A stretch of DNA of 64,000 nucleotides, from the NCBI RefSeq assembly GCF_900100165.1, contig NZ_FNEO01000010.1, positions 1 to 64,000 on the forward strand, in the 5' to 3' direction. Source of the stretch: Flavobacterium glycines (GTDB lineage: Bacteria; Bacteroidota; Bacteroidia; Flavobacteriales; Flavobacteriaceae). The notes under the pieces were generated by a model, which was given only the letters and a program-made list of their open reading frames with translations, did not search any database and had not been told where the DNA came from. Positions 52,728-61,336 of the stretch are shown here, piece after piece. Position 1 is the stretch's first letter. Each line of letters begins with the position of its first letter. A program made the position numbers and the translations under genes.

Positions 52728-52844
52728 AGTTTTTTAAGTTTGAATTAGTCGCCAAAGCTAAATTTCAATTTTGGATTAGTTAAATAGTATATTGGTTGTA
52801 ATTTATATTACGATCCAATAATCTTTAACACTCACTTTAATTTG

Positions 52845-52852
52845 TATTTTTG
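52845..52852 (+). promoter_or_regulatory. pafA promoter -7 element
   Basis: TATTTTTG fits TAnnTTTG, 22 nt before the ATG at 52875. Confidence 0.65.
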
Positions 52853-52874
52853 TTTTTCATATCTAATTTATATT

Positions 52875-54491
52875 ATGAGAAAAATAATCTTACTTTTTAC
52901 TTCTGTAGTAATTTTTAATTCCTATGCTCAACAAAGACCTAAGTTAGTGGTGGGGATAGTTGTGGATCAGATGAAAATGGAATACCTCTATCGTTTTTCG
53001 GATGATTTTTCCGGAAAGGGTTTTCGTAGACTAATGGATGCTGGTTATGTTTTTCATAATACACAGTATAATTATATGCCCACTTACACCGGACCTGGTC
53101 ATGCCTCAATTTATACAGGTACTACACCGGCAATTCATGGGATCGTAGGGAATACCTGGTTTGATAGGTCCTTAGAGAAATCCAGATATTGTACTGATGA
53201 TGCTTCGGTTAGTATTTTAGGAAAAGGAGAGGCTGATGAAGGTAAAATGTCGCCAGTTAATTTAGAAGCAACAACGGTTACAGACGAGTTGCGTTTGGCT
53301 ACAAATTTCAGAGGGAAAGTTATTGGTATTAGTATAAAAGATCGCGGAGCTATACTTCCTGCCGGACATTTTGCGAATTGGGCATTTTGGATGAGTGATT
53401 CAGGAAATTTTATTTCAAGTACTTTTTATGGAAAACAATTACCGGATTGGGTATCAGGATTTAATGAGAAGAAACTTTACGAAAGTTATTTAAATAAGGA
53501 TTGGACTTTGTTGAAGTCTGAATCTGTTTATGATAAAAGTTTAGCAGATGATAATACGTACGAAGGTCTTTTGTATGGAAGTGAAAAACCTGTTTTTCCT
53601 TATGATTTAAAATCGATGTATGTTAAAAATGGCGCTAAAGTTATTAAAACAACGCCTTTTGGGAATAGTATTTTAGCTGATTTTGCCAAAGAAGCAGTAA
53701 TAAACGAAAATTTAGGGACAGATAATGAAACAGATTTTTTAGCCATTAGTTTTTCTTCAACAGATTATATTGGACATTTGACAGGACCTCGTTCAAGAGA
53801 AGTTCAGGATACTTATTTGAGATTAGACGAAACCATTGCTGATTTCCTGAGTTTTTTAGATCAAAAAGTGGGAAAGGATAATTATTTATTGTTTCTTACT
53901 TCGGATCATGCTGCAGCTGAGAACCAAAATTTTTTAAAAGACAATAAGTATTCGTTACTACCTGTAGCTTATAAGCAATTTACAAATAAGCTTCGTGAAT
54001 TTTCTAAAACTACTTTTGGAACCGACTTGGTGTTGAATTATTCAAATTACAATTTGTTTTTAGATAAAAAGAAAATCAAAGAAAACAATTTGGTTTTAGA
54101 TGAGGTTAAAAAGAATTTTAAAGAATTTTTAATGGCACAGCCTCAGGTAAAAAGAGTATATACTGAAGAAGAAATTTTAAGTGCTAATGGTACCGATTTT
54201 TATTTGAATTATATTTTTAAAGGTTATGATCCAAAACAAAATGGTGATTTGGTTGTTTTAGACAAGCCGGGATATAGTGCGCATGAGGGCAGAGGGACTT
54301 CTCACGGAACAGCTTTTAATTATGATACTCATGTACCTTTATTATTTTACGGTTGGAATATTAAAAAAGGAGCCTCTTTTGATAGGAAGGTAATTTCTCA
54401 GATAGCTCCAAGTATTGCTCAAAAAATAAAAATAGATTTTCCTAACGGAACGGAAGCAGATGTTTTGACTGAGATTTTAGATAATGAATAA
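52875..54491 (+). CDS. pafA: alkaline phosphatase PafA
   Basis: 538 residues from ATG 52875, with signal peptide ending SYAQ. Periplasmic monoesterase of the alkaline phosphatase superfamily. The Thr nucleophile is in MPTYTGPGHASIYTG, Lys/Arg of the PafA class in GISIKDRGAILPAGH, and the two-zinc ligands in VGIVVDQMKM, SSTDYIGHLTG, FLTSDHAAA and GRGTSHGTAF. PafA is phosphate-irrepressible in Bacteroidota. The last codons form one arm of a 30-bp palindrome with the convergent gene. Confidence 0.93.
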   Translation: MRKIILLFTSVVIFNSYAQQRPKLVVGIVVDQMKMEYLYRFSDDFSGKGFRRLMDAGYVFHNTQYNYMPTYTGPGHASIYTGTTPAIHGIVGNTWFDRSLEKSRYCTDDASVSILGKGEADEGKMSPVNLEATTVTDELRLATNFRGKVIGISIKDRGAILPAGHFANWAFWMSDSGNFISSTFYGKQLPDWVSGFNEKKLYESYLNKDWTLLKSESVYDKSLADDNTYEGLLYGSEKPVFPYDLKSMYVKNGAKVIKTTPFGNSILADFAKEAVINENLGTDNETDFLAISFSSTDYIGHLTGPRSREVQDTYLRLDETIADFLSFLDQKVGKDNYLLFLTSDHAAAENQNFLKDNKYSLLPVAYKQFTNKLREFSKTTFGTDLVLNYSNYNLFLDKKKIKENNLVLDEVKKNFKEFLMAQPQVKRVYTEEEILSANGTDFYLNYIFKGYDPKQNGDLVVLDKPGYSAHEGRGTSHGTAFNYDTHVPLLFYGWNIKKGASFDRKVISQIAPSIAQKIKIDFPNGTEADVLTEILDNE

Positions 54492-54543
54492 AAAAAAATA
54501 GGCTGTATAAATAACAGCCTATTTTTTTTTATTCATTATCTAA
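54477..54543. terminator. 30-bp perfect inverted repeat spanning two stop codons
   Basis: Left arm 54477-54506 and right arm 54514-54543 are exact inverted copies with a 7-nt loop (ATAAATA). Each arm contains the last four codons and stop of one gene (TTA GAT AAT GAA TAA), nine A or T, and the core TAGGCTGT. It serves as terminator for both pafA and the LETM1-related gene. Confidence 0.88.
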
Positions 54544-55728
54544 GTTTTCATTGAATGCTGATGGAAGCAGAGTAGGGATAAATTTAATCAGAATGGGAAG
54601 TAATAAACTTCCACCCGGAAGTAAAAAGATAGTCAGAGAAGGTATTGTTTTACAAATATCCAATAACTGTTTTTTTACTTTCTTTTTTTCTTTTTCGTCC
54701 AAATCTCTTCTGGTGGAATGTGCCAATAAAATCATTAATTCCTTACTTTGAATGATTTCCTTGATGAGTCGGTTTTTATTACGCGTCATTAATGTAAAAA
54801 CACTTTGCGTAGTTTGATCGTAAAAATGTTTTACAGGATTGGAATAATTAAAATAGGGGATTTCCTTTTGGTATTTAGTTATAAAAGTATCCGTATTTTT
54901 GATGCTTTCTGATACAAAATCAGCCGGTATTTTAAGATTTTCGGCTAGCTTATGTAGAAAATAAATTTCTTCGTTTTCAATTTCTCCATCACTCCATAAT
55001 GCCATACCAGCCATATCAAGCAGGTAGTATTTTTCTAAATCAGAATTAAAATAGTCTAATTTGAGTTCGTCAATATTTTGAATGTTAATTTTAGAAAATT
55101 TGCTGTAGCGTACAGAAGCTTCAAAGAGTTTGATTAATAAATCGTCATAATTAGATTTATTAGTTTTGATTTTTAAGGCTAAAGTAACCACGCTAATTAC
55201 TGCTTCTTCAATCTTTTTTAGGTACTTCTCCGGAATTTTTCCATTGATTAGATACTGTCTAAAAGCTAAAATATCTATGAAAAGCAGGGCGTTAGTAACA
55301 ATATGGGAGAAGTTTTTATTGATAATATCCACATTGGTTTGAACGCGCTCATCAATGATTTTCTCTAAGTTTAATGATGGAGCACCGTTTGGCAATACTT
55401 TCTTAAACAAATTAAACCCCTGCGGATGCATGTCATCATAAAAATCGAGACATTTTTTGATAAAAGCATTCGGATCCACTTCCTGAGTGGTTAATCCATA
55501 AATGTTATACAAGGTGTTTAATAAGGCAACTTTAGGGGTTTCATTTTGAACCCAGCCTTTGGTATCAACAAATGATGGTGTTTCAAACGAAATAATATGA
55601 CCATAGATAAAACCAGTAGCTCTGGTTTTTTTATAAAATAAATCAGCATCCATGAAAACATGCTGTTTCGTGAATTCCTGCTTGATAAAAAATTTATCAA
55701 TCCAACCAGATGCAGAAGGGTTAATCAT
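54529..55728 (-). CDS. LETM1-related biofilm-associated family protein
   Basis: 399 residues. A conserved Flavobacteriia N-terminal region is followed by a TerB-like helical segment (about 235-275, with DMAGMALWSDGEIENEEIYF). The C-terminal LETM1-like hydrophobic segment is TIFLLPGGSLLLPILIKFIP followed by TLLPSAF. Database naming as LETM1-related biofilm-associated protein is recalled, not checked. Role unknown; possible membrane association through the C terminus. Confidence 0.78.
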   Translation of the reverse strand: MINPSASGWIDKFFIKQEFTKQHVFMDADLFYKKTRATGFIYGHIISFETPSFVDTKGWVQNETPKVALLNTLYNIYGLTTQEVDPNAFIKKCLDFYDDMHPQGFNLFKKVLPNGAPSLNLEKIIDERVQTNVDIINKNFSHIVTNALLFIDILAFRQYLINGKIPEKYLKKIEEAVISVVTLALKIKTNKSNYDDLLIKLFEASVRYSKFSKINIQNIDELKLDYFNSDLEKYYLLDMAGMALWSDGEIENEEIYFLHKLAENLKIPADFVSESIKNTDTFITKYQKEIPYFNYSNPVKHFYDQTTQSVFTLMTRNKNRLIKEIIQSKELMILLAHSTRRDLDEKEKKKVKKQLLDICKTIPSLTIFLLPGGSLLLPILIKFIPTLLPSAFNENLDNE

Positions 55729-55785
55729 AGTCTTGTTTTGAAGCTACAAAGCTATGTTATTTTCTAGTTTCGATGTTATATAAAA

Positions 55786-55826
55786 ATGAAAAAACCATCT
55801 CAATTTTGTTAAATTTAAGATGGTTT
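55786..55826 (-). terminator. terminator of sodC
   Basis: AAACCATCT and AGATGGTTT form a perfect 9-bp stem; on the minus strand it continues TTTTCATTTTT. 25 nt past the sodC stop. Confidence 0.8.
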
Positions 55827-55850
55827 CAAATAATAACGAAATACTGTTTC

Positions 55851-56378
55851 CTATTTTATAATTGCTGTACAAGCTACTCTTGCTCCCGCATTTCCTGCGG
55901 GTTGAGACGTGAAATCGTCTGTTCCGTCATGAACGATTAAGCCTTTTCCTAAAATGTCTTTAGTCTGATCACCACAACCGATACACCATTCGTCGGTAGT
56001 TAATTTAATAGAACCGTTTCCTTTTTCATCAGCAGTAAAATTGCCAATGTCCCCTTTATGGTATTCTCCAACTCCCCATTTGCCATGTTTTTTAAAAGTT
56101 GGGTTCCAATGTCCGCCTGCCGAACTTCCATCAGGAGCAGAGCAATCTGATTTTTCATGGATGTGAATGGCATGAATTCCCGGTTTTAAACCTGATAATT
56201 TTGCCTCAAAAGTTACTTTTCCGTTTTTTTCTATAAAAGTAGCTGTTCCTGAAACACTGCTGTTACTTTTTGCTTCAAATGCAATATTTAATTTTTTAGT
56301 ATCAGCTGATTTATTTTGCGGTTTACACCCAATAAAAATTGTTGTTAAGCCTAGTGTGAGAAGAATAATATTTTTCAT
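55851..56378 (-). CDS. sodC: Cu/Zn superoxide dismutase lipoprotein
   Basis: 175 residues, lipobox IFIGCKP. Dismutates superoxide outside the cytoplasm. Metal ligands are HAIHIHEKSDC, GGHWNPTFKKHG, EYHKGDIGNF and GLIVHDGTDDF; the disulfide Cys pair lies in KSDCSAP and RVACTAI. An extra pair, EWCIGCGDQ, stands in the loop before the last ligand. Confidence 0.93.
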   Translation of the reverse strand: MKNIILLTLGLTTIFIGCKPQNKSADTKKLNIAFEAKSNSSVSGTATFIEKNGKVTFEAKLSGLKPGIHAIHIHEKSDCSAPDGSSAGGHWNPTFKKHGKWGVGEYHKGDIGNFTADEKGNGSIKLTTDEWCIGCGDQTKDILGKGLIVHDGTDDFTSQPAGNAGARVACTAIIK

Positions 56379-56449
56379 GATTTTGTAGAATAGGTTTTAA
56401 ACTATAAAAATACTATAAAAAGCAACGAAAATCAAAGTAAAATAACATT

Positions 56450-56974
56450 CTATTTTGATTTTTCTCCTACAAAATGGTTCGTTGGCGATTTGAATAGAAT
56501 ATTGAAAGAAGTTAAACTGCCGTATATTCTAGTGATATATTGTTGTAATTCTATTTTTTCAATTTCTTCCAGATTACTCGAATTAACTTTTTGCTCCATT
56601 ACGCGCAGTCGGTCTCTCACCATCACTATTTTATGAAAAAAAGTGTCAATCGGAATTTCTTTCGAAGCCAAACCTGCCTGACCTGGTTCCAAAATCAATT
56701 TTCCGCCTTTCCATTTGTCTCCAATTGGAACAATTTCGGAAACATCCGACCATTTTTTCAGAAGATTGCGTAAAGTTGTTTCTACTTCTGAGAAACTTAC
56801 TGTATCCACTTCGTTTTCGGCGGCTTCAATAATTTCGAAACTGTCGTCCAAAGGGATTGTTTCCAATCCGTTGTCAATAAAAGTAACCCAGTATTCGGTT
56901 GATGAAACGTTAGTAATTACTCCTTTTCCGTATTCAGGATGTGTAATTCGGGATCCTATTCCTAGTATTTTCAT
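56450..56974 (-). CDS. conserved hypothetical protein with CarD/Tudor-like N terminus
   Basis: 174 residues. The first ~45 (GIGSRITHPEYGKGVITNVS, WVTFIDNGLETIPLDD) look like a small SH3/Tudor-like domain as in CarD, UvrD-tail or DUF3553 proteins. The rest is helical with VPIGDKWKGGKLILEPGQAG. Recognised as conserved in Flavobacteria, function unknown. A role with nucleic acid or polymerase is a guess from the N-terminal fold only. Confidence 0.6.
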   Translation of the reverse strand: MKILGIGSRITHPEYGKGVITNVSSTEYWVTFIDNGLETIPLDDSFEIIEAAENEVDTVSFSEVETTLRNLLKKWSDVSEIVPIGDKWKGGKLILEPGQAGLASKEIPIDTFFHKIVMVRDRLRVMEQKVNSSNLEEIEKIELQQYITRIYGSLTSFNILFKSPTNHFVGEKSK

Positions 56975-57224
56975 ATGTTGATATTTATTGGTTTTTATTG
57001 GTCATATGTAATTCGCATATCACACTATTGGTGCTTGTAATCAATTTTTAGTCATGCTCATTTCATATGCTTATCTTTTTATCTAAAATAGGAACAATTT
57101 TTGTGATTTCAAAAGAGGAATTAGTTCTGATTAGAGTATTTAATTAAATCCATTTGTACTATCTTTATTTTGATTTAAGTTGTTGTTTGTCAGTGATTAA
57201 TTATATAATTAAAAAATAAAAATT

Positions 57225-57746
57225 ATGAAAAAAAGTAAAATGCTTATTCTGTTCTTACTTTGTTTTACTGTTTCAATCGGATTTTCACAAGAAAAAACGA
57301 GAAGACAAATCAAAGCTGAACAAAAAATACAAAAGCAAAAAGAAGTAGAAAAGCTGATTGATTCCAGAGAATTTCAATTTGTAGCTCGCAATTCTAATTC
57401 ACAATCTTTTAGAATGATTGATTTAACTTTGAATCCTAATTTTGTAAAGTTTAAACCTGATTTTATAAAAAGTGATATGCCGTTTTTTGGAAGGGGGTAT
57501 AGTGGATTAGGCTATACCAGTGATACGGGTTTAAAATTTGAAGGTAAACCTGAAAAATACAATACCAAACTTAGTAATAAAGAATATCAAATTAAGGTTT
57601 CGGTTAAGGGGCAAAATGATTTTTTTGATTTGACACTACTGGTTTCATTTGATGGTAGTGGTATTTTGACTATTAATAGTAATAATCGTGCTCCAATAAC
57701 TTATTTCGGAGAAATAATGCCCATTAAAGAAGATAAAAAGGAATGA
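57225..57746 (+). CDS. DUF4251 domain protein
   Basis: 173 residues with a signal peptide (cleavage near GFSQ), then the DUF4251 beta-sandwich domain: SREFQFVARNSNSQSFRM, FFGRGYSGLGYTSDTGLKFE and LLVSFDGSGILTINSNNRAP. Secreted, function unknown. Confidence 0.85.
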   Translation: MKKSKMLILFLLCFTVSIGFSQEKTRRQIKAEQKIQKQKEVEKLIDSREFQFVARNSNSQSFRMIDLTLNPNFVKFKPDFIKSDMPFFGRGYSGLGYTSDTGLKFEGKPEKYNTKLSNKEYQIKVSVKGQNDFFDLTLLVSFDGSGILTINSNNRAPITYFGEIMPIKEDKKE

Positions 57747-57756
57747 TATAAAATAA

Positions 57757-57797
57757 AAACGTCCCGTCCCGATACTATAGGGACGGGACGTTTTTTT
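57757..57797. terminator. GC-rich bidirectional terminator
   Basis: AAAACGTCCCGTCCC and GGGACGGGACGTTTT form an uninterrupted stem with a 9-nt loop, A run before and T run after. It separates the convergent DUF4251 and fadE genes. Confidence 0.9.
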
Positions 57798-57819
57798 GCT
57801 CGGTTTCAAAGAGAATCGA

Positions 57820-59610
57820 TTAGAAACAATATTTGTTTTCGGCAATAATTTTGGCACTAATAGTTCTTCTTATTTCAACAATATTAGGCATATTGGTGTA
57901 TTTAGTGTAACGTCTCAATCCCATTAACATCATGCGTTGTTCATCGCCTTCGGCAAAAGAAATAATGCTTTCTTTTCCTTTTTGAGTTACAATATCCACT
58001 GCTTTGTATAAATACAATTTAGCTATAGCGATTTGCTCTTTGATATTTGCTTCTCCTACTTTTTTAGCTAATTTTTCAGTTCTTAAAATAGTAGATTCAG
58101 CCATATAGATTTCGATTAAAATATCAGCCGAAGCAATTAGTAATTGTTGGTGTTCATCTAAATCAGGGCCATATTTTTGAACGGCTCCACCGGCAACCAT
58201 TAAAAAAGCTTTTTTCAATTTGCTGATCATTTCTTTTTCTTCAGCAAACAATTCCGAATAATCCGGAGTGTCAAATGATGGGATGCTCATTAAATCTTCT
58301 TGTACTTTAGATGCCGGACCTAATAAATCCACATGACCTTTCATGGCTTTTTTGATTAACATTCCTACCGAAAGCATGCGGTTGATTTCGTTAGTTCCTT
58401 CATAGATTCGGGTAATTCTTGCATCACGCCAGGCACTTTCCATCGGAGTATCTTCGGAGAATCCCATTCCTCCAAATATCTGAATTCCTTCGTCGGAGCA
58501 ATTTTGAATGTCTTCGGAAACGGCAACTTTTAGAATAGCACATTCGATGGCAAATTCCTCTACACCTTTTAATTCGGCTTCCTGATGCGGAGCGCCTTCG
58601 CTTTCTCGAATAGCAATTCGTTCTTCAATACTTTTGGCAGCTCTGTAAACCGCACTTTCTCCGGCATAACAGCTGGTAGCCATTTCTGCCAGTTTGTATC
58701 TGATGGCGCCAAACTTAGAAATAGGAACATTAAACTGGATTCTTTCATTCGAATATTTGGCAGCACCCGAAATGATTCTTCGTTGCGAATCTAAACAGGC
58801 TGCAGCCAATTTGATTCGGCCAACATTCAACGCGTTCATGGCAATTTTAAAACCATTTCCTCTTTCAGAAAGCATATTTTCTACAGGAACTTTTGTTTCA
58901 TTAAAAAATACCTGTCTTGTTGACGAAGCACGAATTCCTAGTTTGTGTTCTTCTTCATTGGTAGAAATTCCATTTTCTGGATTGTTTTCTACGATAAAAC
59001 CGGTGATATTTTTATCATCTTCAATTCGGGCAAAAACTATAAAAAGGGAGCAAAATCCGGCATTGGTGATCCACATTTTTTGTCCTGTAATTTTGTAATG
59101 TGTGCCGTCTTCGGACAAAACAGCTTTCGTTTTTCCGGAATTTGCATCACTTCCTGCGCCGGGTTCGGTCAGACAGTAAGCACCAAACCATTCGCCAGAA
59201 GCCAGTTTCGGAACGTATTTTTGTTTCTGTTCTTCTGTACCGTACAACGTGATTGGTAATGTTCCAATTCCGGTGTGCGCACCAAAAGCACTCGAAAACG
59301 AACCTGTAGCTCCCGAAATATAATCACAAACCAAAACGGTATCCACAAATCCCATTCCCATTCCACCGTAAGCCTCGGGAACAGAAACGCTCAAAAGCCC
59401 CAGTTCGGCTGCTTTGTGCATACATTCAACGGTGAACCCAAAGTCTCTTTTTTCAAAACGATCCTTGTTTGGCCAAAGTTCTTTATCAACGAATTCTTTG
59501 ACCATATCGCGCATCATTTTTTGTTCTTCAGAGAAATCTTCCGGAATAAAAATATCTTCGCATTTTGTCTCTTTTACGAGGAATTGTCCTCCTCTTGTTT
59601 TGTTGTCCAT
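57820..59610 (-). CDS. fadE: acyl-CoA dehydrogenase, FadE type
   Basis: 596 residues, the length of Bacillus FadE (about 594) rather than of a short-chain enzyme. Oxidises acyl-CoA to enoyl-CoA with FAD. Motifs: YCLTEPGAGSDANSGKTKA, KMWITNAGFCSLFIVFARIE, and the catalytic-base segment ITRIYEGTNEINRMLSVGML. A C-terminal helical extension (about 430-596) is typical of this subgroup. Last gene of the marR-fadN-fadA-fadE row. Confidence 0.92.
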   Translation of the reverse strand: MDNKTRGGQFLVKETKCEDIFIPEDFSEEQKMMRDMVKEFVDKELWPNKDRFEKRDFGFTVECMHKAAELGLLSVSVPEAYGGMGMGFVDTVLVCDYISGATGSFSSAFGAHTGIGTLPITLYGTEEQKQKYVPKLASGEWFGAYCLTEPGAGSDANSGKTKAVLSEDGTHYKITGQKMWITNAGFCSLFIVFARIEDDKNITGFIVENNPENGISTNEEEHKLGIRASSTRQVFFNETKVPVENMLSERGNGFKIAMNALNVGRIKLAAACLDSQRRIISGAAKYSNERIQFNVPISKFGAIRYKLAEMATSCYAGESAVYRAAKSIEERIAIRESEGAPHQEAELKGVEEFAIECAILKVAVSEDIQNCSDEGIQIFGGMGFSEDTPMESAWRDARITRIYEGTNEINRMLSVGMLIKKAMKGHVDLLGPASKVQEDLMSIPSFDTPDYSELFAEEKEMISKLKKAFLMVAGGAVQKYGPDLDEHQQLLIASADILIEIYMAESTILRTEKLAKKVGEANIKEQIAIAKLYLYKAVDIVTQKGKESIISFAEGDEQRMMLMGLRRYTKYTNMPNIVEIRRTISAKIIAENKYCF

Positions 59611-59628
59611 GGTTTTTATTTTTTAATC

Positions 59629-60055
59629 AGAAAATAGAACAGAGAGAATAGAAAATAGACCTACTTGAGGTTATTTTGAAATGACATTGTCATTCGTTGA
59701 AATTCTTCTATTTTAGTTTCTAGTAGGTTAAAAGTTGTATCGTTAATGTATTTTCGGTGTTTTGCGATTATTAGTTGCGTATTCAATTCAAAAGAAGAAC
59801 CTAACGAAATATCAATAAAGTGACTAAAAGATTTATCTGTCCCGGCAGAGCCTTCGGCAATATTACTTGGTACAGAAATAGAACATCTGCTTATTTGTGA
59901 ACTTAAATCATATCTTTCATGCTTTGGAAACTCCAATAAAACATCTGAAATATCATTTGCAATTTGAATGCCTAATTGCCATATTTTTAAATTCTTATAA
60001 TTATGTCTTGTCATGATTATTTCGTCTATTTTCTATTCTCTCTATTCCATTTTCT
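59629..60055 (-). mobile_element. candidate four-helix-bundle insertion element
   Basis: Two 32-bp inverted repeats, 59629-59660 and 60024-60055, match at 30 of 32 positions and enclose a single gene. The left repeat abuts the gene's stop codon and the right one ends about 10 nt before its start. The 427-bp unit interrupts fadA-fadE. No target duplication is certain (TTTTAA lies near both ends). Related repeats without a gene occur at 46249-46363 and 61259-61330. Confidence 0.5.
59661..60014 (-). CDS. four-helix bundle (S23-type) protein
   Basis: 117 residues of the small helical family first found encoded in intervening sequences of 23S rRNA genes. Signatures are LKIWQLGIQIANDI, LSSQISRCSISVPSNIAEGS, and KSFSHFIDISLGSSFELNTQ. 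Members probably oligomerise and bind nucleic acid, and relatives serve as Avd in diversity-generating retroelements; no reverse transcriptase is nearby. It has nothing to do with fatty acids, which supports insertion. Confidence 0.9.
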   Translation of the reverse strand: MTRHNYKNLKIWQLGIQIANDISDVLLEFPKHERYDLSSQISRCSISVPSNIAEGSAGTDKSFSHFIDISLGSSFELNTQLIIAKHRKYINDTTFNLLETKIEEFQRMTMSFQNNLK

Positions 60056-60057
60056 TT

Positions 60058-61239
60058 TTAAAGCAACTCAAAAATCCCCGCAGCTCCCTGTCCTGTTCCC
60101 ACACACATGGTTACCATTCCGTATTTATTGCCACGGCGTTTCATTTCGTTGAATAGCTGAACAGACAATTTTGCTCCTGTACATCCAAGAGGATGTCCTA
60201 AGGCAATGGCTCCTCCGTTTACATTTACAATATCAGGATTCAAACCTAATTCTCTGATTACGGCTAAGGATTGGGATGCAAAAGCTTCGTTTAATTCAAT
60301 CAAATCGATGTCTTTTAATTGTAATCCGGCTTGTTTTAATGCTTTTGGAATGGCTTTTACAGGGCCAATTCCCATGATTCTTGGTTCAACTCCTGCTGAT
60401 GCATAATTGACTAATCTAGCTATGGGTGTTAAGTTTAATTCTTTGACCAATTCTTCGCTCATAATTAAAACAAAGGCTGCACCATCACTCATTTGCGATG
60501 AGGTTCCGGCAGTAACGCTTCCGTCGGCGGCAAAAACAGGTCTTAATTTAGCTAATGCTTCCAGAGATGTATCCGCTCTCGGACCTTCGTCTTTATTGAC
60601 AGTGTAAGATGTGGTTTCTTTTTTACCTTTTGCATTAATAAAAGTTTGTTCAACAGTAATAGGAACAATTTGTGAGTCAAATTTGCCTTCAGCTTGTGCC
60701 TTTAATGCCTTTTGATGCGAATTATAAGCAAATAAATCCTGATCTTCTCTGGAAATATTAAACTGTTTCGCTACAGCTTCGGCTGTTAGTCCCATTCCCC
60801 AGTAATAATCTTCATGTCCTGCTTTGGCAAGAGCATAATCGGGTGTGGGTTTGTAGCCGCCCATTGGAATAAAACTCATACTTTCGGCACCACCGGCAAT
60901 TATACAATCCGCCATTCCTGATTGGATGCGGGCAGTTGCCATACCGATAGTTTCCAGTCCCGAGGCGCAATAACGATTGACTGTTACTCCCGGGACATCA
61001 TTGATTTCTAATCCCATTAACGAGATTAAGCGTCCAAAATTCAAGCCTTGTTCTGCTTCCGGCATGGCATTTCCTACCATAACATCATCAATGCGTTTTT
61101 TGTCAAAATCAGGCAGTTCATTCATCATGTGTTGAATGGTTTCTGCTGCCAATTCATCCGGTCTTTTAAATCGGAACAGTCCTTTAGGTGCTTTTCCCAC
61201 TGCTGTTCGGTATGCTTTTACTATATAGGCTGTTTTCAT
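60058..61239 (-). CDS. fadA: acetyl-CoA C-acyltransferase (thiolase)
   Basis: 393 residues. Last step of beta-oxidation. The nucleophile Cys is in VNRYCASGLETIGMA (about residue 88), the His in GGAIALGHPLGCTGA and the second Cys in MVTMCVGTGQGAAG. Length agrees with FadA (about 391). Between fadN and fadE. Confidence 0.94.
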   Translation of the reverse strand: MKTAYIVKAYRTAVGKAPKGLFRFKRPDELAAETIQHMMNELPDFDKKRIDDVMVGNAMPEAEQGLNFGRLISLMGLEINDVPGVTVNRYCASGLETIGMATARIQSGMADCIIAGGAESMSFIPMGGYKPTPDYALAKAGHEDYYWGMGLTAEAVAKQFNISREDQDLFAYNSHQKALKAQAEGKFDSQIVPITVEQTFINAKGKKETTSYTVNKDEGPRADTSLEALAKLRPVFAADGSVTAGTSSQMSDGAAFVLIMSEELVKELNLTPIARLVNYASAGVEPRIMGIGPVKAIPKALKQAGLQLKDIDLIELNEAFASQSLAVIRELGLNPDIVNVNGGAIALGHPLGCTGAKLSVQLFNEMKRRGNKYGMVTMCVGTGQGAAGIFELL

Positions 61240-61258
61240 ATTTTCATATTTTTAGATG

Positions 61259-61330
61259 AAAGAATATAGAATATAGAGAAAAGACTGTTCGGTTAAATCT
61301 ATTTTCTATGTTCTATTCTCTTTATTCTTT
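61259..61330. repeat. inverted repeat pair between fadN and fadA
   Basis: AAAGAATATAGAATATAGAG (61259-61278, to 61285) and TCTATTTTCTATGTTCTATT (61298-61317, to 61330) form an imperfect hairpin with a 12-nt loop. The right copy agrees with 46336-46363 at nearly all positions. It is of the same family as the repeats around the four-helix-bundle gene but has no gene inside. Confidence 0.65.
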
Positions 61331-61336
61331 TTTAGA

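Noticed and set aside
58694..59098. 134-residue + strand frame within fadE
   Set aside because: Antisense shadow of a conserved acyl-CoA dehydrogenase; no promoter or family similarity.
59621..60062. TTTTAA at both ends of the four-helix-bundle unit as a target-site duplication
   Set aside because: On the left it is separated from the repeat by two bases, on the right it is part of the fadA stop codon, and such a short AT word is expected by chance; not enough to claim a duplication.
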